Below are positions 53,401-63,825 of a stretch of DNA of 64,000 nt, piece by piece (within the stretch, counting starts at the first letter, position 1; the number at the start of each line of letters is the position of its first letter). A program made the position numbers and the translations under genes. The DNA is taken from NCBI GenBank assembly GCA_018292915.2, contig JACVVK020000334.1, forward strand, positions 547,501-611,500. The letters are read 5' to 3'. This DNA is from Batillaria attramentaria. Its lineage: Eukaryota; Mollusca; Gastropoda; Batillariidae. The notes under the pieces were generated by a model. That model made no database searches and was not told the DNA's origin. It saw only the letters and a program-made list of their open reading frames with translations.

Positions 53401-53996
53401 CACACACACACACATCCACACAGACGGCACTCAGTGAGGAGGAGAAGCGCGTTCGGAACAGCATACATGCCAGCATCGATGACGCACGTTTTCTTACGTC
53501 ATTGTCAGAGTTACACTTGCATAATCGTCTCTGCGGGAGATCGGCAGTGACGTGCGTTTGTACCACAGATGCTTGCCCATGAACGTGGAAAATTTAGCCC
53601 GTCCTATGATGTTGTTTCCATTACTATGGAAACAACATAAAAACCAAACAAACATCACCACGAACAACAACAAAATGGCAGTTTTCTCTGTCATTAATAC
53701 ACAGTGCAAATAAATGCGTAGCAATTGCAGAGAGACAGAGAGAGACGCGACCTACCGTCTAAGAAGACAAGAACGGATAAGAAGCGTTCAGTCACACACA
53801 AGTAGCGGACAGTACGTGCTGTGTTACAAATCACCGACACAGACACATTAGTTACAAGACTGATTCACACCAGATAGCTCGGCAAATGGCCAGAGGCAAG
53901 ATGGGTCTCCCGGATGTGTAGCTTCACTCGCCTTACATGTCCGGACTTTGGGGACCACTGAGTGTCTTGAGATACTGTATCCACCCAGGGTTAGTA

Positions 53997-54086
<90 letters not shown>

Positions 54087-54510
54087 TACAGTCAGGAATG
54101 GAACTCACGACCCGATCTTTGACTGCAGGCCCTCGTCTGTATGTCTGGAATGTCATCCCACAGGCATTTCATGTCAACTTGGTTCGTGGAATGCGCAGAA
54201 GGATCACACAACAACAACGACAACAACAACAGAGCACCCCCTCTTTAGACAAGAGAGAGAGAGAGAGAGAATTGATTGTTAAAACGAACACAGACTGTAC
54301 AAACTTTCGTCTCCTACTTCGAACGCCCTTGTGACACGAAAAGAATCAGTGTATCAGGAAGGGGTTTGGCCATTTTTTAAAATAACTTCCATCCTTCCAC
54401 ACAGACCCGGATTCATTCCTTCTTGTCAAAAGATATCAAAGCTTATAATACTTAGGTGTTCGTTTGATGTTCAGACTAAAACATTATTTACCAGTATTTC
54501 TTACTGGTGT
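53401..54510. other. Unassigned sequence with (CA)n
   Basis: (CA)n 53999-54083; (CAA)n near 54210-54230; (GA)n 54251-54269. No supported gene. Confidence 0.5.
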
Positions 54511-57500
54511 TGATTTAAACAGTTTTTATTCATTTTGGACAGAAAATTCACTCACACAATCAGTTTCGACAATACCGAGCACAACAAGTTAAAAACTTAT
54601 GAATGTGCTCATAAGTACAAAGAAACATTTGCGGCGGAGTATTATAAGACAGATCTGTAAGAGATAGAGAAGAGAGAGGATAGAAAGAATGACCAATAGA
54701 TACAGTACAAAGAAAAATGCAGTGGGATTGCGTCTGCGACGGCGGCAGCGGGCCGGCGACTGGTATTGGAAATTGGAATTTAGGTGTCAAAGCGACCTGA
54801 TACTTCTATAAAGTGCTGTACAGTTTTAAAAATGTTTATATTGTCATTCAAAGGAAGACAGAGATTCCCTCTCAAGAGGGTGTCGATGTTGTAGTTATAT
54901 GGAAGGGTTGATATTGTTTGCGTACGTGCATTATTAAAGAGAGGACAATCCATAAGAAAGTGGGCGGGATCTTCAACAACGTAGCCGCAAGCACATGAGC
55001 AGTCTTCAGATAGATGTCTCTTAAAGAGATGGTCATTAAGATCACTCATCTCAAGCCTCAATTTACAATGAATGCTCTGGACTAATCTTTCACCTAAATA
55101 ATAATAGAAAGGTACTGCGGGATCTGCACTAGATAAAAAACGTTTGAAGGAACTGAGTGAATCTGAAAACTTAACGTGATCCGGCAACTCATTCCATGCG
55201 GCAGTTGTTGAAGGGAAAAATGAAGATTTATATAACTCAGTGCGACAACGAGGCATCTGTCTTTCTAGAGGATTACGTACATGGTAGGGGTTCACTGATG
55301 ACACCAGAGGGGGCAGACGTTGACAAAGATAAGAAGGAGCATTCCCATTAACAATTTTAAAGTACAAGATTAATTTGTGTCTGTAACGTCTTTCTGAAAG
55401 TGATGTAAAACCTGATTCGGTGTATAATTTACTATGGCTTGTACCTCGAACAGTTCCTATAATGGTTCTCAAAGCCTCAAGGTGCAAATTTTCTAAATCT
55501 TCAGCCAAATGAGCCGGACAGTTATCCCAAACAACGTCTGAGAAGTCAAAATGCGGCATAATAAAAGACTTGTACATTACCTCGAGAGATTTCCTGCTCA
55601 GACGGTGTCTGAAAGAACGTAGACAGGATACTAAGACTCGACATTTGGAAATGATTGACTGTATATGCTCATCCCATTTACAATTCTTCTGAATGATTAC
55701 ACCTAAATGTTTGTGGGAGTTCTTGTCAAGTAAGACTGTATTACCGAAAACAAGTGGTAATGTAGATGGGTCTCTCTTGTTAGAAATGGTCATAAGCTCA
55801 GTTTTTTGGGGGTTAAAAGTCACTTTCCATCTGGTTGCCCATAGACTAATCTTGTCTAGGTCAGAATTTAAAATTTCAGTTCTCCGGATTGTATTTTGAA
55901 AGCGCAAGTACATACTGGTGTCGTCCGCAAAAAGTTTAATGGTTGACTCTATGTCGTGGGCAATATCGTTAATATAAATTAAAAAAAGCAGGGGACCTAG
56001 AACAGATCCTTGAGGAACTCCAGCGTGAATGGGGAGGTAATCAGATTTACTACCTTTGATTGTGACAGCTTGTGTACGACCAGAAAGATAACTTTCAAAC
56101 CAAGTTAAAAGATTTCCTCTTATGCCAATAGCAGAAAGTTTACTAAGGAGCCCTTTATGCCAAACTTTATCGAAAGCTTTGGATACGTCAAAGAAAATCG
56201 CCTGCGTTGTTGCTTGGTTATCAAGAGACCGACAGAAATCGTCATAAATAGTGAGCAGCTGATAAACCGTACAATCACCGGGAATGAAACCAGACTGAGA
56301 GGTGCTGAGAAGCTTATTAGTCGACAAATATTCATACACATGTTTTTGGACGCATTTTTCCATTACCTTCCCCACACAACTGAGTAAGGATACTGGACGA
56401 TAATTAGTACATCTTTCTTTCTCTCCTTTCTTAAAGATTGGAGTGACATTAGCTTGTTTCCATATATTAGGAAAAATACCCTCAGTCAACGAACGGTTAA
56501 ACAGAATTACAAGTGAGTCTGAAAGAACGTCAGCTGAAAGAGATAATATTTTATTATGGACTAAATCGGGACCCACAGCTTTTTTCAGATCAAGACCTTT
56601 AAGAATACCTTTAACCATGTCAATAGTCACAATCATATTGTCTGCAGAATTCACAGATTCAACTAAGGTAGGTACGTCGTCGTCTTGGCCTTCCACCCGA
56701 GCCTGGCTAACAAAGAAATTATTAAATACTGACGCCTTCTCAACATGAGAATAGTAAATTATACCGTTGTCTTCTATTGGCGGAATTTCATCCCTCGGTA
56801 GACCTTTACTGGACATGAATACTTTAACTAATTTCCACCAATCTTTAGAGCCAAAATTATTTGAAGAAGATACACGGAGATCTAATTCCTTGTTGTATTC
56901 TATTCTCCTATGTCGAATGGCTTGAGTTAGTTCATTACGGGTTTTTCTAAATAACGCCCACGACCAGGCCGATTGTAGCCTAACAGCCTGTCTGTGGACT
57001 CGGTTTTTCTTCTTAATAAGCCTCTTTATTGTGTCTGTCATCCACGGTTTATCATAATCGTTTATAGTCACAGTTTTGGTAGGTACACAGCGTTTGGTGA
57101 TTGACACTAGCTGATTACTGAATGCCTCGGCAGCAGCGTCTAGAGGTTCTAACGAAACAATACTTGTCCAGTCCACTCGGTTCAATTCGCTGTGTAACTT
57201 TTCTGTATCAAGTTTTGAGTAGTTAAATAAAGTACGTTTAAACAAAACATTGTGATGTATTACTCTGTTCATTGTAATGGAAACGACTGAATGGTCACTA
57301 CATACTGGTGGGAGGACGTCAACTTTTCCTATGATGTCAGGACACGGAGTCAACACTAGATCTATAACGGTCGAGGAATTCTCCGTTACACGAGTTGGCA
57401 GCTTGACTAGTTGGTGCAGATTGTTCTTAATCATAATTTCTTGTAAATGACGGGGTGGACCATTTTTACAGTCTGCATTAAAATCCCCAAGAACCAAATA

Positions 57501-58520
57501 TTTACTGGGTGTACCACCTACTAACTGGAAAGAGTCGTCAACAAGTTTCCAGTACGCGACGCCGGCGTCTGGAGGTCTGTAAAATGTGCCTATCAGTACA
57601 ATCTCTTGACCAATCCTCGTCTCTACCCAAACAGCCTCTAACAGTGGAATATCAAGATCTTGCCGAGGCTTACATATAAGATTGTTCCTGACATATACTG
57701 CTACGCCGCCATGAGAGTCATTGGACCTATCTTTTCTAACTGGAGGGTGAAAGCCACTGAGACGAATATCATTACTACTTACTTCATTGGAGAGCCACGT
57801 TTCCGAAACAGTAACAACATCGAAGTTTTTAATTTCAGTTTCCAACTGGGAAATTTTATTGCGCAGACTACGGACATTTATGTGGATGACAGCTAGATCT
57901 TTATGTAAAGTAGGCCCCGGATTGGGGTGGATATCACCTGCAAGAAGAAGAAGTAGTAATGTTAATATAAATGACAGAAATGCCATGACAGCAGTGAGAG
58001 GAAATCGTATGTCTATACACTTCGCTCGCGACTCCACAGGGCAGCTATCCGTAGCAGTACTACTACTCGTCAGGTGCATGTCGGTATTACATGGAAGGAA
58101 GAGGAACACTAACAACGCACAAGGAATCGCCCTACTACCATACAAGACTAACATTAGAAAGGGAGACAAATCGTGTAGCCGTATAAAAGATAGCTTGCGG
58201 CATGAAAGTTTGGTCGCTGTGACATGGAAATCACCGACCCGGGCTCTATATTGTACCAGACTACATCCACTCATGTGACAGATCGTACGAGGAAATCGTA
58301 CAATAGCGAGCCCAGAGTCGGAAAAGCAACACTAAACCTGTAGTCACCAGAAGCCAGCGCCGCGACCACCACCACAGACCAAGTCCCATACAGAGTACGT
58401 GTGAAGAAGAAAAAGGAGAGCCGAACGAGAGGAAATAACATAAAGTACGGAAAAGTAGATAAATTCGGGAAAAAAAGAACAAAAGCCATTTAGGCTAACA
58501 AGAAAAACAGGCAGGAGTGA
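54511..58520 (-). mobile_element. Apparently full-length CR1/L2-type LINE
   Basis: Intact 1164-codon frame, a 3' UTR of about 265 bp with AATAAA (54525-54530) and a CCAGTA-loop-TACTGG hairpin just past the end (54491-54507), and a 5' UTR of about 240 bp. The exact ends are uncertain because no target duplication is clear. Confidence 0.85.
54780..58274 (-). CDS. LINE endonuclease-reverse transcriptase with 2A-like motif
   Basis: 1164 codons from ATG at 58274 to TAA at 54780 with no break. By residue: hydrophobic segments (about 40-62 and 94-112); a 2A-like GDIHPNPGP (113-121), where co-translational skipping between G and P would release the N-terminal peptide; APE endonuclease (about 128-345) with HINVRSL, SETWLS, LGDFNAD and CSDHS; RT (about 600-850) with NYRPVSLLS, FFDVSKAFDKVWH, GVPQGSVLGPLLF and catalytic FADD (about 783); and a C-terminal Cys/His cluster (about 1095-1115, CSCACGYVVEDPAHFLMDC). 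It nicks target DNA and primes cDNA synthesis there. All catalytic boxes are intact, so it may be active. Confidence 0.93.
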   Translation of the reverse strand: MSGCSLVQYRARVGDFHVTATKLSCRKLSFIRLHDLSPFLMLVLYGSRAIPCALLVFLFLPCNTDMHLTSSSTATDSCPVESRAKCIDIRFPLTAVMAFLSFILTLLLLLLAGDIHPNPGPTLHKDLAVIHINVRSLRNKISQLETEIKNFDVVTVSETWLSNEVSSNDIRLSGFHPPVRKDRSNDSHGGVAVYVRNNLICKPRQDLDIPLLEAVWVETRIGQEIVLIGTFYRPPDAGVAYWKLVDDSFQLVGGTPSKYLVLGDFNADCKNGPPRHLQEIMIKNNLHQLVKLPTRVTENSSTVIDLVLTPCPDIIGKVDVLPPVCSDHSVVSITMNRVIHHNVLFKRTLFNYSKLDTEKLHSELNRVDWTSIVSLEPLDAAAEAFSNQLVSITKRCVPTKTVTINDYDKPWMTDTIKRLIKKKNRVHRQAVRLQSAWSWALFRKTRNELTQAIRHRRIEYNKELDLRVSSSNNFGSKDWWKLVKVFMSSKGLPRDEIPPIEDNGIIYYSHVEKASVFNNFFVSQARVEGQDDDVPTLVESVNSADNMIVTIDMVKGILKGLDLKKAVGPDLVHNKILSLSADVLSDSLVILFNRSLTEGIFPNIWKQANVTPIFKKGEKERCTNYRPVSLLSCVGKVMEKCVQKHVYEYLSTNKLLSTSQSGFIPGDCTVYQLLTIYDDFCRSLDNQATTQAIFFDVSKAFDKVWHKGLLSKLSAIGIRGNLLTWFESYLSGRTQAVTIKGSKSDYLPIHAGVPQGSVLGPLLFLIYINDIAHDIESTIKLFADDTSMYLRFQNTIRRTEILNSDLDKISLWATRWKVTFNPQKTELMTISNKRDPSTLPLVFGNTVLLDKNSHKHLGVIIQKNCKWDEHIQSIISKCRVLVSCLRSFRHRLSRKSLEVMYKSFIMPHFDFSDVVWDNCPAHLAEDLENLHLEALRTIIGTVRGTSHSKLYTESGFTSLSERRYRHKLILYFKIVNGNAPSYLCQRLPPLVSSVNPYHVRNPLERQMPRCRTELYKSSFFPSTTAAWNELPDHVKFSDSLSSFKRFLSSADPAVPFYYYLGERLVQSIHCKLRLEMSDLNDHLFKRHLSEDCSCACGYVVEDPAHFLMDCPLFNNARTQTISTLPYNYNIDTLLRGNLCLPLNDNINIFKTVQHFIEVSGRFDT

Positions 58521-58524
58521 GATG

Positions 58525-58735
58525 ATACCGTGAGCATCTGTCTCACCAATATCTACATTCACACATCTATACATCATACATATAACATGCACACATACGC
58601 ATTCATAATATACACGCACACGTATATAAATATACACGCACATACATATACACATATATACACACATGTACACATACACAAACGCAAACACACAAATATA
58701 CACGTACATGTACACACGTAAAGGCATTATGTGCA
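58525..58735. repeat. Cryptically simple ACACATATA-rich tract
   Basis: Alternating purine-pyrimidine words (CACATA, TACACG, CATATA) without a strict unit. Confidence 0.85.
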
Positions 58736-59740
58736 TGACAATCATCATTCAGTTCTAGGGCACGCCGTATTCAACGGAGCAAACACATAGGTGTGCTTTC
58801 ACAGTGTACCATTAGTTACGAGGTAGGAATTAGCCACGCCAATGAACTATGTGTACAGCAGTTTGTGTGTACTTCAACTAAGATTCCTTGCGGGAATGTA
58901 TGACATAAATGTACATGTGTAATCGTAGTCATGTCCCAGTGTGTACTGTATTTGTGATAAGTATTGAGTGTGTTTGTCACCTAGCCTGGCCGGCAGCACG
59001 TGAAAGGACCTTCTGTCAACGGGCGAGACTACGTTTAACTCCACGTGAATACAGTGTAAAAACGATTACGATAATCGTAATCAATGTAGTGAGTTGTATA
59101 TTCCTTAGAAGCACTGCTCCAAATATTACCTAGCTTGGGTTGGGGGAAATGAACAGCACTTGCGATAACAACAACACATTAGAAAGTCACATGACTAACA
59201 ACAACACACAGGGGTGGGCAATTGACTTAGTGTAAGGCTCTACAACCATTCATCAATGAGATGAAATTTTCGATCTGTTACTGATAAACGAAATCTAAAC
59301 ACTCTGACTGCACCTCAATGCAATTTAACTGCACATCAATGAAGATACTACACAGTATGACTGTATAGTATTATTATTTATATGAAGTCTCTTGCCGAAC
59401 CCATGCATGTAATTTACATCGGACCGGTGTGAAAAAATCATGCGCCAAAGGAGACAAAGGAGTCTCTCAGTGCAACAGGAACACGTGGACACATAGTCAC
59501 TACAAGTAAACCCCACTATAACATCGACGACGGTTCCAGCACGAGGAAGGGCCGGAATCAAGTATCGGCCACGGCATATGACAAGAGACAGAAGAGGGGT
59601 AGGTTCCAACTGAACGTGCAGTCTAGGACTGTTTGAGTATTGGACTAGACTGTCTACACCAGAGTTAGACGCATGGGTCAGACCACTGGAAGAAAAGACC
59701 CCCCCCCCCTCCCCAGATTGGCGATGACGTTCGTCAGTCT
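58736..59740. other. Unassigned sequence
   Basis: No supported gene or repeat unit. Confidence 0.4.
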
Positions 59741-59744
59741 GGAA

Positions 59745-59804
59745 CACACACACACACACACACACACAGCTCCACACACAGCCCCTCAAAACACGCAGCC
59801 CCTC

Positions 59805-59848
<44 letters not shown>

Positions 59849-59850
59849 AC
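59745..59850. repeat. (CA)n microsatellites
   Basis: (CA)n at 59745-59769 and 59809-59847. Confidence 0.95.
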
Positions 59851-59978
59851 TGACTTAACATGCAGGCCCCATTATAACGTCAAGTACCCGTACAGACCGA
59901 CAGTACATAGACGCCAGTCACTTGAGGCTTTTGGCTTAAGTTAATTTGAGTTCCAACCAGGCACTGGGCTATCTTTAC

Positions 59979-60207
59979 CTAGCCAAACACGGCTAACTCG
60001 CGCGCAGTCGTAACTCGATGGGTCGTGCTGTTCTGCCGCACAAAGATAACTCCGTCTCTGACCCAAGTGTCCTGCAATGTGCCGTCGCTCTTCATCTTCC
60101 GTGCTTTGGAAGCGATCTCCGCCCTGGTTTTCGTAAGATCATCGTTGAGGTAGATCTTGATCTTGGGCTCCGCGCGGGTGGTGGAAGAGGGACGTTGACT
60201 GGTGCGC
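59979..60207 (-). pseudogene. LINE ORF1-type coding fragment
   Basis: Open minus-strand stretch bounded by stops, reading KIKIYLNDDLTKTRAEIA, ARKMKSDGTLQDTWVRDGVIF and TTARELAVFG. The NDDLT...A+++K...TWVRDG(x)IFV pattern is the conserved C-terminal segment of an ORF1-like protein encoded by several invertebrate LINEs. No start or upstream domain is present. Confidence 0.6.
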
Positions 60208-60308
60208 CGGTCTTACTGGTGTTCTTCGAAGGCGTCATCATGTGCGGCGGAATGTGCAAAGGAAATCTTACACTCCATTTGACTGTTCTTATCTAAAATC
60301 ACTAAACC

Positions 60309-60524
60309 ATGATATCACATGCTGAACATATCGCCGACACCAGACACAATCGAATAAAACCCGTTGCTGTGCATTTCAATTCTGCAGGCCACTCCATCTT
60401 AAATATGACAGTAACTGGCCTGTGGCTTATGCACGGCGACGCCACAGACAGACGCGACATGGAGTCGCACATTATTCAGCGCCTGGGAAGCCAGGCCCCG
60501 GGTGGTTTGAACGAAAAGCCGTAA
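60309..60524 (+). pseudogene. Penelope-like element GIY-YIG endonuclease, C-terminal fragment
   Basis: 71 codons: KPVAVHFNSAGHSILNM, RRDMESHIIQRLGS and PGGLN match the conserved end of the Penelope-type GIY-YIG endonuclease (HFN..GHS, ...E..WI..L....P.GLN). An in-frame stop precedes the first ATG and the GIY-YIG residues and RT are missing. Confidence 0.75.
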
Positions 60525-60540
60525 CATAACCCTCTGAACT

Positions 60541-60740
60541 TTTCTCACACACAGTCCATGGTCTTGTGTCACCAAAGAATGGGTGTTGTGATTGCTAATT
60601 TTCACTATTCTTTTTTGTTCTTTTCTGCCCAACAATTTTTTTTTTCACACACAGTCCATGGTCTTTTGTCACCAAAGGATGGGTGTTGTGATATTTTTAC
60701 TATTTTTTCTGGTCCTTTTCTCGCCCACCGTTTTTTGTTT
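60541..60740 (+). repeat. 100-bp tandem duplication
   Basis: CACACACAGTCCATGGTCTT starts at 60546 and 60646, followed in both by TGTCACCAAAG and ATGGGTGTTGTGAT. Confidence 0.9.
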
Positions 60741-60749
60741 TGTTTTTTT

Positions 60750-60875
60750 CCCGCGCCGTGTGTCAGTACGTCCGCAGAGTTACCTTTTGTTTGTTTGTTG
60801 AAGTTATGTCCCATTTGTTTATGTCCTTTGTCAAAGTTAAGTGGTTTCTGTCCCTTTTATGTCGCTTTTATTTGC
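60750..60875 (+). mobile_element. Penelope-like terminal sequence (single arm)
   Basis: Matches the arm at 25801-25967, including CAGTACGTCCGCA, TTGAAGTTATGTCCCATTTG and TCGCTTTTATTTGC. The ribozyme-like segment is deleted between two TCCT words. Confidence 0.8.
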
Positions 60876-60946
60876 ATGATATCACAACCTCAGGCCCACC
60901 TTCAGGTCTGCATATTGTTTTGAAATGGTCACATTTCGTACAGATG

Positions 60947-61101
60947 AATTACCCAAACTCCACAGTTGTGTTGATTAGGAAGACCCCGCTGTGAAAACAA
61001 AACATCGTGCATTTCCAGTTCCGCTACACCGTGCTACGATGTGTTGTTTTCACAGCGTCCTCTGGCGTCTTGTCGACACAACTGTGGAGTTTTGGTTAAT
61101 T
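60947..61101. mobile_element. 155-bp foldback (MITE-like) element
   Basis: Left arm 60947-61011 (AACTCCACAGTTGTGT, GCTGTGAAAACAAAACATCG) pairs with 61032-61101 with scattered mismatches; the loop is about 20 nt. Confidence 0.85.
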
Positions 61102-61388
61102 TATCTTAACCCTGTTACGTAAAATGAAAACGAAATGTAGAAGAGAAGGTGGTCGTTGACTTTAGTGGGAGTTGTGTATTACATGAAGAACGACTTGGGG
61201 AGTAGGGGGGGGGGGGATTTTTCTCGCTCAGTGACCAAGCGCAGACTGAAGTGAAGTGAAGTTCCCCTTGTCTGTAGTGGGGTTTCAGTCTGAAAACTCT
61301 GTCATTGTGTGAGCCGAATGCGCACTGCGTACAGTCACAGAGTGTTTTAAACAAGTTCAAGTCAGTCCTCTTCCACTGCTTTACAATG

Positions 61389-61436
<48 letters not shown>

Positions 61437-61790
61437 GAGAATCATCTAAATCCGTCTTTCCTGTCCGAGGGGGATTGTGTGTCTCTGGTCAAATCGTATT
61501 TATCAGTCCCACCCTGACCCATCAGTCAGGTGACAAAACCCCTTCCGCCCGTCCCTCGCCACGTTTCCTGTCCTTGATCTGTGACCCAGCTGTCGCTGTC
61601 AATTGCTTCCCTTTCTCTTAATCAGTCTTTGTACTTCAGACCACCTCACCGGCGGGCAAGCATTACGGATGGCCTGCGCCTAGGAAGATCAGATGTGGTG
61701 ACGAGTCTGAGTCTAAGAAACACGTTGCAGGAGGAAAATCCCGGTCGCTATGTCACACACCACATGTAGAGTAGAAGCGTGCAAAGAAAC
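61102..61790. other. Unassigned sequence with (CT)n
   Basis: (CT)n at 61391-61432 and a G run near 61205-61214. No supported gene. Confidence 0.5.
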
Positions 61791-61888
61791 AGTGGCCGGT
61801 CGCAACTAAAGCACATGTCGGGGTCAGTGTGAACTAAACAGTGGCCGGTCGCAACTTAAGCACATGTCGGGGTCAGTGTGAACTAAAC
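61791..61888. repeat. Tandem duplication, two ~49-bp units
   Basis: CAGTGGCCGGTCGCAACT and GCACATGTCGGGGTCAGTGT occur twice. Confidence 0.9.
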
Positions 61889-62320
61889 CAACACTGGAAC
61901 AGTTTGAGAGACGACGCTTTGGCGATTATTGACAGATCGGGTGGAGAGCGTATGGGCTTTTCCGAGCGCGTGAAAAGTTCTACATGATCCGTGAAAAAAA
62001 CAATCCCATCAAGTGAATGCTTAACCACAAGGCAGCAATGCCCTTGTCAAACACAAAATAAAGAATAATGTTTTGTATGGCGCCTCTCCAACAATTGTCG
62101 GTATGATTTGAGTCATTTGCTCAAGGAGAATGTGACCAAGCCGTGCCTGCTTCCCTGTGTTTATCGGACCGTATCGGCCATGGTGTGGTGATCAGCTTCG
62201 TTGTTTTCACGGTGTTCCTAGTAATTTTGCAATGTGAGTAGCACCGAGTGTTTCCAACTGACAGGAGCCGTTTATCACCCAGACAACGACCTTGACCAAC
62301 GCGTGACTACACTGAATGAA
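61889..62320. other. Unassigned sequence
   Basis: No supported gene or repeat. Confidence 0.4.
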
Positions 62321-62800
62321 AACACGTGTGAATGTTCGTATTCTAAACACATGTGAATGTTCATATTATAAACACGTGTGAATGTTCGTATTCTAAACAC
62401 GTGTGAATGTTCATATTCTAAACACGTGTGAATATTCATATTCTAAACACGTGTGAATGTTCGTATTCTAAACACGTGTGAATGTTCATATTCTAAACAC
62501 GTGTGAATGTTCGTATTCTGAACACGTGTGAATGTTCATATTCTAAACACGTGTGAATGTTCGTATTCTAAACGCGTGTGAATGTTCGTATTCTAAACAC
62601 GTGTGAATGTTCGTATTCTAAACGCGTGTGAATGTTCGTATTCTAAACACGTGTGAATGTTCATATTCTAAACACGTGTGAATGTTCGTATTCTACACAC
62701 GTGTGAATGTTCATATTCTAAACACGTGTGAATGTTCGTATTCTACACACGTGTGAATGTTCATATTCTAAACACGTGTGAATGTTCATATTCTGAACAC
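62321..62800. repeat. 25-bp tandem repeat with CACGTG, about 19 copies
   Basis: Units AACACGTGTGAATGTTCRTA plus TTCTA. Most carry CACGTG; a few are ACGCGTGT or CACATGTG. Confidence 0.95.
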
Positions 62801-62917
62801 AATGTCATGGCTTTGTGTGAGACCAGTCATCGTCCAAACAGGAAAGCCGCGTGACCATTACTTTTACACCCAGCGCGTGATGTTGGCGTGATGATAATAA
62901 TAATAATAAGAAGAAGA

Positions 62918-63215
62918 ACTGACTCAATTTCTTGAATCGGCTCAAAGTGCCGCGAACTGAACCCAGCACGCACGCTCACGTGAATCACACGCATTCTCTC
63001 ATTAGATTTCGGAATTTAGAATTGCGGGTATTTTTTTGTGAGCTGAAGATTTCCAAAGCAGAGAGGGAGGAAGCCGGAGTACCCGGAGAGAACACCCTAC
63101 GATCGGCCCGAATGAACGGTGCGGGCCACCTACAAGAAGGGAAAATTCTGTGCCCCGAGTGGGACTCGAACCCCTGACCTCTCGCAGGTTTCTCTTTCCT
63201 GAAGCGTGCACTAAT
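62918..63215 (-). mobile_element. SINE-like element, family 2
   Basis: On the minus strand GGGTTCGAGTCCC (63161-63173) is a tRNA-type B box, followed by CACCGTTCATTCGGGC and GGGTACTCCGGCTTCCTCCC, ending at an ATAATAATA-flanked tail. Matches 16665-16950 over most of its length. Confidence 0.7.
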
Positions 63216-63583
63216 TATTTGCTGACTAATCACGTGGAGGCGGTTCCTGACATTACTTTAATGACTCCGCGTGACGTATCAATAGTCATTTATTCCCGCC
63301 AGGATAGTGTAACATGTACAAAAACACAAAGTTCTCACCAGACGTGAAGTCACGACGACGCCAATAATGAATATTTTATATCCACAGATACACTTGATCA
63401 TGAATAAGCAAGACGCTGTTAACCGTATTGATCTGTGTAACCGTCAGTCGTTAAGCTATCCGGTTCCTCAGGCCACAGTCGATAGTGAACCGGCAAAACT
63501 GATAATGATAGTGAAGCGGCAAAACCTTCACTTGTCCTACTCGGATGTTTGTAGACTGTGTTACATTCCACCGTGTGTTATAT

Positions 63584-63825
63584 CAGGGCCGGATCAATCA
63601 GTTTTCAGGGGGAAGTGCTGAATTTTTATTGTTGTTTTTGTTTTTGTTTTTCTATTGCCCGGGTCTTGTAAAAGGCCAAACACAAGAGCCGACGTTTCTG
63701 AGTTTCTAACTGTTGTTGCATACAGCACTAAAACACAAGCATTACGACTCAGTTTTCAACAATTATTTACAGTTTGATGCTACTGCCGAGAAGGTACCAA
63801 AGCACCTCCCCTGAATCCGGCCCTG
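63584..63825. mobile_element. hAT-like MITE, 242 bp
   Basis: Ends CAGGGCCGGAT and its complement ATCCGGCCCTG, extending into AGGGGGAAGTGCT / AGCACCTCCCCT. CAGGG(C/G)CGGATCC-like ends are common in hAT MITEs. The flanking 8-mers (TGTTATAT and CATATTCC) do not match, so the duplication is not proven. Confidence 0.55.
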
